NCBI RefSeq assembly: GCF_025231525.1
Contig: NZ_CP103057.1
Location: forward strand, 3,668,501 to 3,732,500
DNA: 64,000 nucleotides
From: Sphingomonas endolithica
GTDB taxonomy: Bacteria > Pseudomonadota > Alphaproteobacteria > Sphingomonadales > Sphingomonadaceae
Direction of reading: 5' to 3'
The notes beneath the pieces were generated by a model, which saw only the letters and a list, made by a program, of their open reading frames with translations, was not told the DNA's origin and did not search any database. The position numbers and the translations under genes were made by a program. Positions 55,777 through 64,000 of this stretch are shown piece by piece. Each line of letters begins with the position of its first letter. The first letter of the stretch is position 1.

Positions 55777-57915
55777 ATGCGCCGCGCCCTCCCGCTGATC
55801 GCCTTGATGACTATATCGGCGCCTGCACTTTCCCAGACCAAGGTTGCCCCGATGAAATACCCCACGACGCGCACCGTGCCCCAGGTCGACGAGCAGTTCG
55901 GCGTGAAGGTGGCCGATCCGTATCGCTGGCTGGAGAATGACGTGCGCACCGACCAGGAGGTGGCCGCCTGGGTCGCATCCGAGAATGCGGTGACCAATGC
56001 CTATCTGGCGACGCTGCCGGGGCGCGACATCTTCAAGGCGCGGTTGAAGGAATTGCTGGATTACGAGCGGTTCGGCGTGCCGGTGCACAAGGGCAGCCGC
56101 TATTTCTACAGCCGCAATGCCGGCCTGCAGAACCAGGCCGTGCTGTACGTGCGCGATACCCTGCAGGGTGAGGGTCGCGTGCTGATCGACCCCAATGGCT
56201 GGTCGAAGGATGGCGCGACAGCGCTGGCCGAATGGGTGCCGTCCGAGGATGGCGCCAAGCTGCTGTACACGGTGCAGGACGGCGGCACCGACTGGCGCAC
56301 GGTGAAGGTGCTGGACGTGGCGACGGGTAAGGTCGCGGCGGACACGATCGAATGGGTCAAGTTCAGCAATCTCGCCTGGGCGAAGGATGGCAGCGGCTTC
56401 TATTATTCGCGCTTTGCCGCCCCTGCCGAGGGCGCCAAGTTCCAGGCGCTGAACGAGAACCAGAAGGTCTATTTCCATAAGCTCGGCACGCAGCAGAGCG
56501 CCGACACGCTGATCTATGCGACGCCCGATGCGCCCAAGCGCAGCCACCAGGTGCAGGTGACCGACGACGGCAAGTGGCTGGTCATCACCACGACCGAGGG
56601 CACCGACAATCGCTACGAGATCACGGTCATCGACCTGAAGGCGCCGACGCTCAGCCCGCGCACGATCGTCAAGGGGCTGGAGAATGAATGGTCACTGGCG
56701 GGCAATGTCGGTGGCAATTTCTTCTGGTCGACCAACAAGGATGCGCCGCGCGGCAAGATCGTGATGATGAACCTGTATGCGCGCTCGGCCGAGCCGCCGA
56801 TCACCGAATTGGTGCCGGAGGACAAGTCGGTGCTGGAAGGGGCGGCGATCGTTGGTGGCAAATTGCTGGTCGAATATCTGGCGGACGTGAAGAGCGAAGT
56901 GCGGCGCTATACGCTGGAGGGCAAGCCGGACGGCGTGGTCGCGCTGCCGGGGATCGGTTCGGCCTCGGGCTTTTCGGGCGATGCCGACAAGAGCGAGACG
57001 TTCTTTGCGTTCACCAGCTTCGCCACGCCGACGACGATCTATCGCTACGACGTGGCGACCGGCGAAACGACGACCTGGGCGGCGCCCAAGGTGGCGTTCG
57101 ATCCGGCGCAATACGATGTGGCGCAGCGTTTCTATGCCTCGAAGGACGGAACCAGGATTCCGATGTTCGTGGTCAAGCGCAAGGACGTGACCGGGCCGGC
57201 GCCGACGCTCCTGTACGCTTATGGCGGGTTCAACATCTCGGTGACGCCGAGCTTCTCGGCGACGCGGCTTGCCTGGCTGGAGCAGGGCGGGGTGTTGGCA
57301 GTGGCGAACATCCGTGGCGGCGGTGAGTATGGCAAGGCGTGGCACGATGGCGGACGGCTGGCCAACAAGCAGAACGTGTTCGACGACTTCATCGGCGCGG
57401 GCGAGTATCTGAAGAAGGAAGGCATCATGTCGAAGGATGGCCTGGCGATCCAGGGCGGGTCCAACGGCGGGTTGCTGGTCGGCGCTGTGACCAACCAGCG
57501 GCCGGACCTGTTCGCGGCGGCTTTGCCGGCGGTGGGCGTGATGGACATGCTGCGCTTCGATCGGTTTACCGCGGGGCGCTATTGGGTCGACGATTACGGC
57601 TATCCGGCGAAGGAAGCCGATTTCCGCACGCTGTATACATACTCGCCGTATCACAATGTGAAGAGCGGCAAGGCCTATCCGGCGATCCTGGTGGCGACGG
57701 CCGATACCGACGACCGCGTGGTGCCGGGGCATTCGTTCAAATACACTGCCGCGTTGCAGGCCGCGGACATCGGCGATCGGCCGCATCTGGCACGGATCGA
57801 GACGCGCGCCGGGCATGGCAGCGGCAAGCCGACCGACAAGGTGATCGAGGAAGCGGCGGATAATTGGGCGTTCGCGGCCAAGTGGACCGGGTTGGTGGTT
57901 AAGCCGGTTCGGTAG
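55777..57915 (+). CDS. Secreted prolyl oligopeptidase (S9 family)
   Basis: 712 residues with a signal peptide (about 1-20, ending in ALSQ). The N-terminal beta-propeller (about 25-430) is followed by the alpha/beta hydrolase domain. The catalytic Ser lies in GGSNGG, the Asp in TDDRVV and the His in RAGHGSG. The ANIRGGGEYG and WHDGGRLANKQN segments are typical. It cleaves short peptides after proline in the periplasm. It starts 18 bases after the rplQ terminator. Confidence 0.93.
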   Translation: MRRALPLIALMTISAPALSQTKVAPMKYPTTRTVPQVDEQFGVKVADPYRWLENDVRTDQEVAAWVASENAVTNAYLATLPGRDIFKARLKELLDYERFGVPVHKGSRYFYSRNAGLQNQAVLYVRDTLQGEGRVLIDPNGWSKDGATALAEWVPSEDGAKLLYTVQDGGTDWRTVKVLDVATGKVAADTIEWVKFSNLAWAKDGSGFYYSRFAAPAEGAKFQALNENQKVYFHKLGTQQSADTLIYATPDAPKRSHQVQVTDDGKWLVITTTEGTDNRYEITVIDLKAPTLSPRTIVKGLENEWSLAGNVGGNFFWSTNKDAPRGKIVMMNLYARSAEPPITELVPEDKSVLEGAAIVGGKLLVEYLADVKSEVRRYTLEGKPDGVVALPGIGSASGFSGDADKSETFFAFTSFATPTTIYRYDVATGETTTWAAPKVAFDPAQYDVAQRFYASKDGTRIPMFVVKRKDVTGPAPTLLYAYGGFNISVTPSFSATRLAWLEQGGVLAVANIRGGGEYGKAWHDGGRLANKQNVFDDFIGAGEYLKKEGIMSKDGLAIQGGSNGGLLVGAVTNQRPDLFAAALPAVGVMDMLRFDRFTAGRYWVDDYGYPAKEADFRTLYTYSPYHNVKSGKAYPAILVATADTDDRVVPGHSFKYTAALQAADIGDRPHLARIETRAGHGSGKPTDKVIEEAADNWAFAAKWTGLVVKPVR

Positions 57916-57995
57916 GTGCGGGTGGAGAAGCAGAGGTAGAAGCTGGGCCCCGGCTCGAGGCCGGGGTGACGAGAGGGGAGCGCTCTCCAGTTATC

Positions 57996-58090
57996 GTCAC
58001 CCCGGACTTGTTCCGGGGGCCACCGTGCCGCTGCCTCTCACGCAAGTGGGTTTGCGGAACCGTGGACCCCGGAACGAGTCCGGGGTGACG
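57996..58090. repeat. Palindromic repeat, family B, copy 2
   Basis: CACCCCGGACTTGTTCCGG, GGGCCACCGTGCCGC and GTGGACCCCGGAACGAGTC followed by CGGGGTGACG match the copy at 11482-11593 in sequence, order and orientation, with a different middle. Another partial half (GCCCCGGCTCGAGGCCGGGG) lies just before it at 57950-57969. Confidence 0.75.
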
Positions 58091-58166
58091 GAGAAGGATG
58101 TTAGGCCCACCTAAGCTAAGATCCCGCCCCGGCGAGGGTCGTAAAGAAGGACATCGCACCAGCCTT

Positions 58167-59165
58167 ATGACCGCCACCGCAGAGACGTTGGAAGAGCTTG
58201 GCTGGCGCGCGCATTTTGGCGCGCAGGTGTCGGTCGAGGAAGCCGGGCGGGTCGATCCCGTGCGGGTGATGGCGGTGCATCGCGGGCAGATCGCGGTGGC
58301 GGGTGCGGGCTCTGACCGGCTGGTTTCGCCCTATATCGCGGGTGCGCTGCCGTCGGACGATCATCCGACGATCGGCGACTGGCTGCTGGTCGACCGGGAC
58401 ACGCTGCAGCCGATCCGCGTGCTGGCGCGGATGAACCTGTTCAAGCGGCGCGCGCCGGCCGACCCGCGGCGCGAACAGATGATCGCGGCCAATGTCGATA
58501 CGGTGTTCATCGTCGCCTCGTGCAACCAGGATTTCAGCGTCGCGCGGCTGGAGCGCTATGTGGTGCTGGCGCGCGAGGTGGGGGTGCAGGCGGTGGTGGT
58601 GCTGACCAAGACCGACTTGACCGACACGCCCGAGACGTTCGCGGCGGCCGCGCGCGCAATCGAGCCGGACTTGCGCGTGGAAACGGTCGATGGGCGGGAC
58701 GCGGCGGATGTCGCGCGGCTCGCCCGCTGGTGCGGCGTGGGGCGGACGGTGGCGTTCCTGGGATCGTCGGGCGTGGGCAAATCGACCCTGGTCAACACAC
58801 TGCGCGGATCGGACAGCATCGCGACGCAGGCGATCCGCCCGAAGGACGATACCGGGCGGCACACGACGACGGTGCGGGCGATGCATCGCTTGGCGGGTGG
58901 CGGGTGGCTGCTCGATCTGCCGGGGATGCGCGAATTGCAGCTGGCGGACGCCGCGTCGGGCATCGCCGAAGTGTTCGACGATTTCGCAGCGGCCGCCGAG
59001 GAGTGCCGCTTTTCGGATTGCTCGCATGGGGTGGAGCCGGGCTGCGCGGTGCAGGCGGCGATCGCCGCGGGCACCTTGACCGAGGCGCGGTTCGAACGCT
59101 GGCGCAAGCTGGCGGCGGGGGAACGGGACAACGCGGCGCGATCGGCGAAACGGCGGTCTCGGTAG
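58167..59165 (+). CDS. rsgA: Ribosome small subunit biogenesis GTPase RsgA
   Basis: 332 residues from the ATG at 58167. An OB-like domain is followed by a circularly permuted GTPase: G4 (LTKTDL) comes before G1 (GSSGVGKST) and G3 (DLPGM). The C-terminal zinc domain has CRFSDCSHGVEPGC. It checks late 30S maturation. An earlier in-frame start at 58098 overlaps the repeat and is rejected. Confidence 0.95.
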   Translation: MTATAETLEELGWRAHFGAQVSVEEAGRVDPVRVMAVHRGQIAVAGAGSDRLVSPYIAGALPSDDHPTIGDWLLVDRDTLQPIRVLARMNLFKRRAPADPRREQMIAANVDTVFIVASCNQDFSVARLERYVVLAREVGVQAVVVLTKTDLTDTPETFAAAARAIEPDLRVETVDGRDAADVARLARWCGVGRTVAFLGSSGVGKSTLVNTLRGSDSIATQAIRPKDDTGRHTTTVRAMHRLAGGGWLLDLPGMRELQLADAASGIAEVFDDFAAAAEECRFSDCSHGVEPGCAVQAAIAAGTLTEARFERWRKLAAGERDNAARSAKRRSR

Positions 59166-59293
59166 ACACCCGGCGAGAATATCAATGCGAACGTACAAAT
59201 TCTGCGGGTTTGAAAGCGGCACCGCCAGAGAATATCGATCTACTACATCAGATGGCGACCGATCACGCCAAGAACTTAGGGCATTAGACGGTT

Positions 59294-59704
59294 ATGGAGG
59301 AACTGCTGGCCGAATTGGAGGCCCTGCCGAAAGACGACGATCTCCGTTATGCCTCCGACGATCTGATGCAGGCATGGAAAGCGCGTGGCGTGGGGCTAGA
59401 CGGGGTGAAAGCAGCCTTGGCTTTTATCGAGCGACATCCGGATCTCGATTATGGAGCCCCGGGCGCACTCGTTCATTTTGCAGAAGAGTTTTATCGCAAG
59501 GGATATGAGGCAGCTCTTTTGAGTTCGTTCGACCGTCGCCCGACCTCACTTACCGCCTGGATGGTGAACCGGCTCTTGAACGGGACGCAAACTGCCACCG
59601 AGAGCGAGGTATATGTCTCGGCAGTTGAAAAGGCCGAGGCGGATCCATCGACGGATTCAAGCACGCGGGCCGAGATCACGCGCTATCTGAACCGGGATCG
59701 CTGA
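59294..59704 (+). CDS. Small helical protein, possible immunity protein
   Basis: 136 residues starting MEELLAELEALPKDDDL. The pattern GAPGALVHFAEEFYRKGYEA then RRPTSLTAWMVNRLLNGT recalls a family of small helical proteins often found beside polymorphic toxins; I give this name with caution. GGAGGAAC overlaps the start. Just upstream (59209-59287), in another frame, a short coding-like tail PPENIDLLHQMATDHAKNL ends in a stop, which could be the rest of a toxin. Confidence 0.5.
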   Translation: MEELLAELEALPKDDDLRYASDDLMQAWKARGVGLDGVKAALAFIERHPDLDYGAPGALVHFAEEFYRKGYEAALLSSFDRRPTSLTAWMVNRLLNGTQTATESEVYVSAVEKAEADPSTDSSTRAEITRYLNRDR

Positions 59705-59882
59705 GCACCGGGGCTGTGCGAAGGGGCGGTTGTCGATCGGACGAGGGGCACCATCCTGCAGCAATGGCGTTGAGACATCCAAGGGTAGCGGTGCGATCCA
59801 GATGGTGAGCTTGATCCGGGGTGCTCGATCGAGGCGTTGGGTAATTCGCCCCATCGCCGCTGGCGATATACTGGAATTCGGT

Positions 59883-60407
59883 ATGACGACGCGCTCATTC
59901 CCTAACCGCTCCCGTGTCGTGGTGTTGGCCTGCTTGTTGAGCGCCGGCGCGTGCGCCGCCAGTCACCCGGTTTCCGCCTTCGGTGCGGGCGGGGCAGACA
60001 GCTTCGCAAAGATCGTCGTTCCTGCCGGGAAATCGGGCACGGTCGAGATACCCGTCACGGTCAGTCGCGCTACGATCGATACCGGAGGTGCCACGAACGC
60101 GCGTTCGATCAAGGTCGTCGGGCAGCGTGGCGATAGGATCGTCGAGGTGCTGGACGCTTATCCGTCGAAGCCGCAGGGTCTGTCGAGGTGCCAGAGCGGC
60201 AGCGAGACCTATTTTCGCGTGCTGGATGTCAGGGCGCGCAAAGAGGTGTTCGCGCGGCTCGTGGATTCGTGTCTGGTCGATCGGGTGCAAGCCGCCGATC
60301 CCCTGATCACGCGATCGCCAGACGGCGGTGAGGTTACGCTGCATGGCTTGTATTCGAGCTTTACGCTGCGGATCAGCCCCAATGGCGTCGTTATGGTGGC
60401 ACCGTGA
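59883..60407 (+). CDS. Exported protein of unknown function
   Basis: 174 residues from the ATG at 59883. A basic N-terminus and a hydrophobic core VVVLACLLSAGACAA form a Sec or lipoprotein-like signal; the Cys at 24 lacks a clear lipobox. The mature part is beta-rich with paired Cys (SRCQSGS and DSCLVD). A start at 59730 is possible but would bury the signal. No family is recognised. It is followed by another exported protein gene. Confidence 0.6.
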   Translation: MTTRSFPNRSRVVVLACLLSAGACAASHPVSAFGAGGADSFAKIVVPAGKSGTVEIPVTVSRATIDTGGATNARSIKVVGQRGDRIVEVLDAYPSKPQGLSRCQSGSETYFRVLDVRARKEVFARLVDSCLVDRVQAADPLITRSPDGGEVTLHGLYSSFTLRISPNGVVMVAP

Positions 60408-60643
60408 TGTCTAAAGGGTAGTTGGCGGCGCAGGTGTGTGGAGAACGGTGTGAAACCCGGCGTTATCGGTTAGCCGACTGAGCGGGATCCCTTCGAGCGG
60501 CAAGCATAGTCTCGCAGTGGATCGAATCGGCCCGAGCAACATCGATATTGTTACTAGATGTTCAAAACACGGAGGTTTTTGCATTATTGACTCTCTTCGA
60601 CTCTTCCAGGATCATTCTGCTCTAATCAGCTGGGGAGCGGGAT
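60408..60643. other. Intergenic stretch
   Basis: No gene is evident. The last third is richer in A and T and includes TTGACT near 60586, which may serve as a -35 element, but a good -10 is missing. Confidence 0.4.
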
Positions 60644-61624
60644 ATGAAGAAGATCGGCATTCTTGCGATATGCGTGATCGGGTCAGTTGTCTCAGGATGC
60701 ACGCCGATACTGAAGGAGGTCCGATATACCGGGGGCTATCCTGGGTACATCATGGACAAGCGTACCTTTAATACATCCGCTTCGAAGCAACTTTTTCTGC
60801 TCCGTGCGACATTGGTCCTGGCAATGGCAGCGGAGATGAGCCGCGTTACCGTGCGCGGCGACGACGGCGATGCCTTTGCCAAACATCTTGCGGCGGCGGC
60901 AAAGGAGATCAACCATGCCGCTGCCGATCTGTACGATACCAAGTCGGATGGCACCGGGATCGTCTGTGTCACGGCGCGCGTCGACGACAAGAATTGCAGC
61001 GGCTTCTATGCCAATTTCGAAGGCGATATCCCGTTGATCGAACAGCGCATCATCAAGGTGATGCTCGCCGCGCTTCCCACCGACAAGGCCCGAAAGTTTC
61101 TGGATGACGCATCGCAGGGCAACATTCTGGGCGCCGCATGGAGTGCGCTGGGCACGGTAGCCAAGGGCGGCGGTGGGCTACATTTCGCGTTTGGGCGTTA
61201 TCGCTCAGGGCTCGAGATCGTCGCCGAGCAGATGGGCAACAAGTGTCTGACGGGAACGTTCGATGCGCGGACGAGGACGGTGATCGAGGCGGCGAATTGC
61301 CTTGGCCTGTCGCAGGAGGATTTGTTCGCCGATCCCGCCAAGGAGGCGACGGCCGATCATCTGCGCGGCGATAATGATGGTGCGGTGAAGCCGGGCGCCT
61401 TTCTCGCGCTGATGCGGGCCGTGGCGACGGCATGTGTCGATTTGCCCTATTCAGGCGATGTCGCGACGATTGCGACAAGCCGGGATCTGCGTGGCAAGAG
61501 CTGTAACGATATTGGTTTCGAACCGGTGGCGCGACCGTATCGGATCACCAAGGATGCGAAGAGCCTCAGCGCTCCCGTGGTCGGCACCGCCCCAGCCGCG
61601 GCGCCGGATAAGGTTAAGAATTGA
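60644..61624 (+). CDS. Lipoprotein of unknown function
   Basis: 326 residues. The signal MKKIGILAICVIGSVVSGC has a lipobox VSGC with Cys at 19. A long, helix-rich part (about 45-200) is followed by FDARTRTVIEAANCLGL, in which the FDxxTR text recalls peptidoglycan-binding-type repeats, but this is weak. The C-terminus is Ala/Pro-rich. GGGGAGCGG lies before the ATG. No family is recognised. Confidence 0.65.
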   Translation: MKKIGILAICVIGSVVSGCTPILKEVRYTGGYPGYIMDKRTFNTSASKQLFLLRATLVLAMAAEMSRVTVRGDDGDAFAKHLAAAAKEINHAAADLYDTKSDGTGIVCVTARVDDKNCSGFYANFEGDIPLIEQRIIKVMLAALPTDKARKFLDDASQGNILGAAWSALGTVAKGGGGLHFAFGRYRSGLEIVAEQMGNKCLTGTFDARTRTVIEAANCLGLSQEDLFADPAKEATADHLRGDNDGAVKPGAFLALMRAVATACVDLPYSGDVATIATSRDLRGKSCNDIGFEPVARPYRITKDAKSLSAPVVGTAPAAAPDKVKN

Positions 61625-61695
61625 CGTTTCGGCCCAGGGCCCAAGGGTAACGCATAACTCTTCCCCCGCGCACGTCATCTGCTATCGCGAGCGGC

Positions 61696-63255
61696 ATGAC
61701 AGAGCATCCCGAATCCATCCTTATCGTCGATTTCGGCAGCCAGGTGACGCAGCTGATTGCCAGGCGCGTGCGGGAGGCTGGCGTGTATAGCGAGGTGGCG
61801 CCGTTCCAGTCGGCCGAGGCGGCATTCGCGCGGTTGCAGCCCAAGGGGATCATCCTGTCGGGCGGGCCGGCGTCGGTGACGCTGGAGACCAGCCCGCGGG
61901 CGCCGCAGGTGTTGTTCGAGGCGGGGGTGCCGGTACTGGGCATCTGTTACGGGCAGCAATTGATGTCCGCGCAATTGGGCGGGAACGTGATCGTCTCGGG
62001 CGACGGCGGCGAGTTCGGCAGCGCCTATATCGACGTGAAATCGGATTGCGCCTTGTTCGACGGGCTGTGGGCGCCGGGCGAGCGGCACCAGGTGTGGATG
62101 AGCCATGGCGACAAGGTGGACGCGCTGGCGCCGGGATTCGTGCCGGTGGCGACCTCCGACGGTGCGCCTTATGCGATCGTCGCCGACGAGGCGCGGCGTT
62201 TCTACGGCGTGCAGTTCCACCCGGAAGTGGTGCACACGCCCGATGGTGGCAAGCTGATCGCCAATTTCGCGCGGCATGTGTGTGGCCTGGCCGGCGACTG
62301 GACGATGGCGGAATTTCGCGAGGCCAAGATCGCCGAGATCCGCGCGCAGGTCGGCAATGGCAAGGTGATCTGCGGGCTATCCGGCGGCGTGGATTCGTCG
62401 GTGGCGGCAGTGCTGATCCATGAGGCGATCGGCGCGCAGCTGACCTGCGTCTATGTCGATCACGGGCTGATGCGCAGCGGCGAGAGCGAGCAGGTCGTCA
62501 GCCTGTTCCGCAACCATTACAACATCCCGCTGATCCACGTGAATGCAGAGGAGACGTTCCTGGCCGGCCTGGCCGGCGTGACCGACCCGGAGGCGAAGCG
62601 CAAGTTCATTGGCGGGGCGTTCATCGACATCTTCGAGGCGGAAGCGAAGAAGATCGGCGGGGCGGAGTTCCTGGCGCAAGGCACGCTGTATCCCGATGTG
62701 ATCGAGAGCGTGAGCTTCACCGGCGGGCCATCGGTGACGATCAAGAGCCACCACAATGTCGGCGGGCTGCCCGAGCGCATGAACATGAAGCTGGTCGAGC
62801 CGCTGCGCGAATTGTTCAAGGACGAGGTGCGCGCATTGGGTCGTGAGCTGGGGCTGACCGAGGCGTTCGTCGGGCGGCATCCGTTCCCGGGGCCGGGCTT
62901 GGCGATCCGCATTCCGGGCGAGGTGACCAAGGAGCGTTGCGACATATTGCGCAAGGCAGATGCCATCTATCTCGAGGAGATCCGTGCGGCGGGGCTGTAC
63001 GACACGATCTGGCAGGCGTTCGCGGTGCTGCTGCCGGTGCGCAGCGTGGGCGTGATGGGCGACGGGCGGACCTACGACAATGTGCTGGCGCTGCGGGCGG
63101 TGACCTCGACCGACGGGATGACGGCGATGGCGTTCCAGTTCCCGGGCGACTTCCTGCCGCGGGTGGCAACGCGGATCGTCAACGAGGTGCGGGGGATCAA
63201 CCGGGTGACGTATGATTATACGAGCAAGCCGCCGGGGACAATCGAATGGGAGTGA
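61696..63255 (+). CDS. guaA: GMP synthase (glutamine-hydrolysing)
   Basis: 519 residues. It converts XMP to GMP using glutamine and ATP. The N-terminal class I amidotransferase has Cys in GICYGQQLM and the His-Glu pair in FHPEVVHT. The PP-loop is [12 protein letters not shown], and the dimerisation domain ends [18 protein letters not shown]. It is complete. The upstream gap of 71 bases shows no clear promoter or purine riboswitch. Confidence 0.97.
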   Translation: MTEHPESILIVDFGSQVTQLIARRVREAGVYSEVAPFQSAEAAFARLQPKGIILSGGPASVTLETSPRAPQVLFEAGVPVLGICYGQQLMSAQLGGNVIVSGDGGEFGSAYIDVKSDCALFDGLWAPGERHQVWMSHGDKVDALAPGFVPVATSDGAPYAIVADEARRFYGVQFHPEVVHTPDGGKLIANFARHVCGLAGDWTMAEFREAKIAEIRAQVGNGKVICGLSGGVDSSVAAVLIHEAIGAQLTCVYVDHGLMRSGESEQVVSLFRNHYNIPLIHVNAEETFLAGLAGVTDPEAKRKFIGGAFIDIFEAEAKKIGGAEFLAQGTLYPDVIESVSFTGGPSVTIKSHHNVGGLPERMNMKLVEPLRELFKDEVRALGRELGLTEAFVGRHPFPGPGLAIRIPGEVTKERCDILRKADAIYLEEIRAAGLYDTIWQAFAVLLPVRSVGVMGDGRTYDNVLALRAVTSTDGMTAMAFQFPGDFLPRVATRIVNEVRGINRVTYDYTSKPPGTIEWE

Positions 63256-63341
63256 CGAAGACTCGCGATCATCCGGGGGATGATCGCGGCTTCGTCGCTC
63301 GGCGGCTGCAAGGCCGCCGGGGTGCGGGCGCGCCATCCAGC

Positions 63342-63452
63342 GTGTTGTTTCCCGGCGGAGGCCGGGGTCCAGTGGCTAAGGGCGCGGTAACGACGCGCTA
63401 CACCAACCAACTTCTGTCTCCCGGCTGGGTCCCGGCCTTCGCCGGGGTACTG
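63342..63452. repeat. Palindromic repeat, family E
   Basis: CCCGGCGGAGGCCGGGGTCCAG on one side and CTGGGTCCCGGCCTTCGCC with GGGGTACTG on the other form imperfect inverted arms about 80 bases apart, a common sphingomonad arrangement. It lies just upstream of the beta-lactamase-fold gene. Confidence 0.6.
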
Positions 63453-63470
63453 CGTCGTTCTGCCGGGCTG

Positions 63471-64000
63471 ATGTTTGCCGTCGCGATGCTCGGCGGGCCG
63501 GCGATAGCGAAGGATCCGCCCGCCTGGACGCGGCCGATCGCGCCGTTCAACGTGATCGGGCCGATCGATTATGTCGGGACCGAGGGGCTGGCTGCGTATC
63601 TGATCCACACCAAGGCGGGTGCGATCCTGATCGATGGGACGATGGCGGAGAATGCGGCGGCGATCGAGCGGTCGATCGCGCAGCGCGGGGTGCGGATGCG
63701 CGACGTGAAGCTGCTGCTGCTGAGCCATGCGCATTTCGACCATGCCGGTGGGCTGGCGGCGCTGAAGCGGGCAAGCGGGGCGCGGCTGGTGGCGGGGGCG
63801 GGGGACCGCGCGGCGCTGGAAAGCGGCGTGCCCCCGGGCGAGACGAGCTACGGCGTGATCCGCTTTCCGGCGGTGAAAGTGGACCGGGCGGTGCGGGATG
63901 GCGAGCGCGTGACGCTGGGCGGCGTGACGCTGGCCGCGGTGGCGACGCCGGGGCATACGCCGGGCTGCACGAGCTGGTCGGTCAGGCTGCGGCAAGCGGG
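63471..64000 (+). CDS. Subclass B3-like metallo-beta-lactamase-fold protein (cut by the right edge)
   Basis: The frame is open from an ATG at 63471 to the window end (176 complete codons). The first 15 residues (FAVAMLGGPAIA) form a signal peptide. The zinc motif HAHFDH in LLLSHAHFDHAGG and the later PGHTPGC His fit subclass B3 enzymes; the start of the domain has FNVIGPIDYVGTEGLAAYLI. It is probably secreted to the periplasm. Whether it hydrolyses beta-lactams or another substrate cannot be told. The frame is also open upstream through the repeat, so the start is uncertain. Confidence 0.75.
   Translation, partial: MFAVAMLGGPAIAKDPPAWTRPIAPFNVIGPIDYVGTEGLAAYLIHTKAGAILIDGTMAENAAAIERSIAQRGVRMRDVKLLLLSHAHFDHAGGLAALKRASGARLVAGAGDRAALESGVPPGETSYGVIRFPAVKVDRAVRDGERVTLGGVTLAAVATPGHTPGCTSWSVRLRQA

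Overview
The window is chromosomal DNA of a high-GC alphaproteobacterium, most likely Sphingomonas or a close sphingomonad. This rests on the gene families and their order, the RGG-rich extension of ribosomal protein S5, and the GC-rich palindromic repeats between genes. No rRNA, tRNA, CRISPR array, intact insertion sequence or replication origin was recognised.

Layout. (1) 1-7837, leftward: a Tad/Flp (type IVc) pilus cluster, cpaA-cpaB-cpaC-cpaD-cpaE-tadB-tadC. It lacks the motor ATPase gene cpaF/tadA and any pilin gene, and is followed by a membrane-anchored helix-hairpin-helix protein that runs off the left edge. (2) 7885-13329: a lysophospholipase-like hydrolase, a FAD amine oxidoreductase, rnhA, thrB, ispH and a lipoprotein. 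(3) 13396-18241: a tandem glycine riboswitch followed by the glycine cleavage operon gcvT-gcvH-gcvPA-gcvPB. (4) 18307-29005: mixed housekeeping and accessory genes, including a GNAT enzyme, a Crp/Fnr regulator followed by an orphan Cas5 (type I-C) homologue, an archaeal-type prolyl-tRNA synthetase, a Tat-exported hydrolase, trhO with a decayed partial copy of its 3' end nearby, a zinc alcohol dehydrogenase with no canonical start codon, a glyoxalase-like protein and glpD.

(5) 29084-49870 is the translation super-cluster: rpsL-rpsG-fusA-tuf, then S10, spc and alpha operon genes from rpsJ to rpoA. It is interrupted by a DUF4336 gene (between tuf and rpsJ) and by two small genes (between adk and rpsM). 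S12 carries Arg at position 88, where streptomycin-sensitive bacteria have Lys. (6) rpoA and rplQ, normally adjacent, are separated by about 5.3 kb. This block holds a rho-independent terminator, a long palindrome, a leftward five-gene operon and a decayed GTA/phage terminase gene. The operon encodes a 77-residue peptide with a Gly-Gly motif, a ferritin-like diiron protein, a 2-oxoglutarate/Fe(II) oxygenase, a thioredoxin-fold protein and an E. coli-type two-domain cytidine deaminase. It is the best candidate here for an undescribed system, perhaps a peptide-modifying or nucleoside-modifying pathway.

(7) 55153-64000: rplQ with a strong terminator, a secreted prolyl oligopeptidase, rsgA, a possible immunity protein, two exported proteins of unknown function, guaA and the start of a subclass B3-like metallo-beta-lactamase-fold protein cut by the right edge.

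All reading was by eye. Family names come from motifs and general resemblance, not from database searches.
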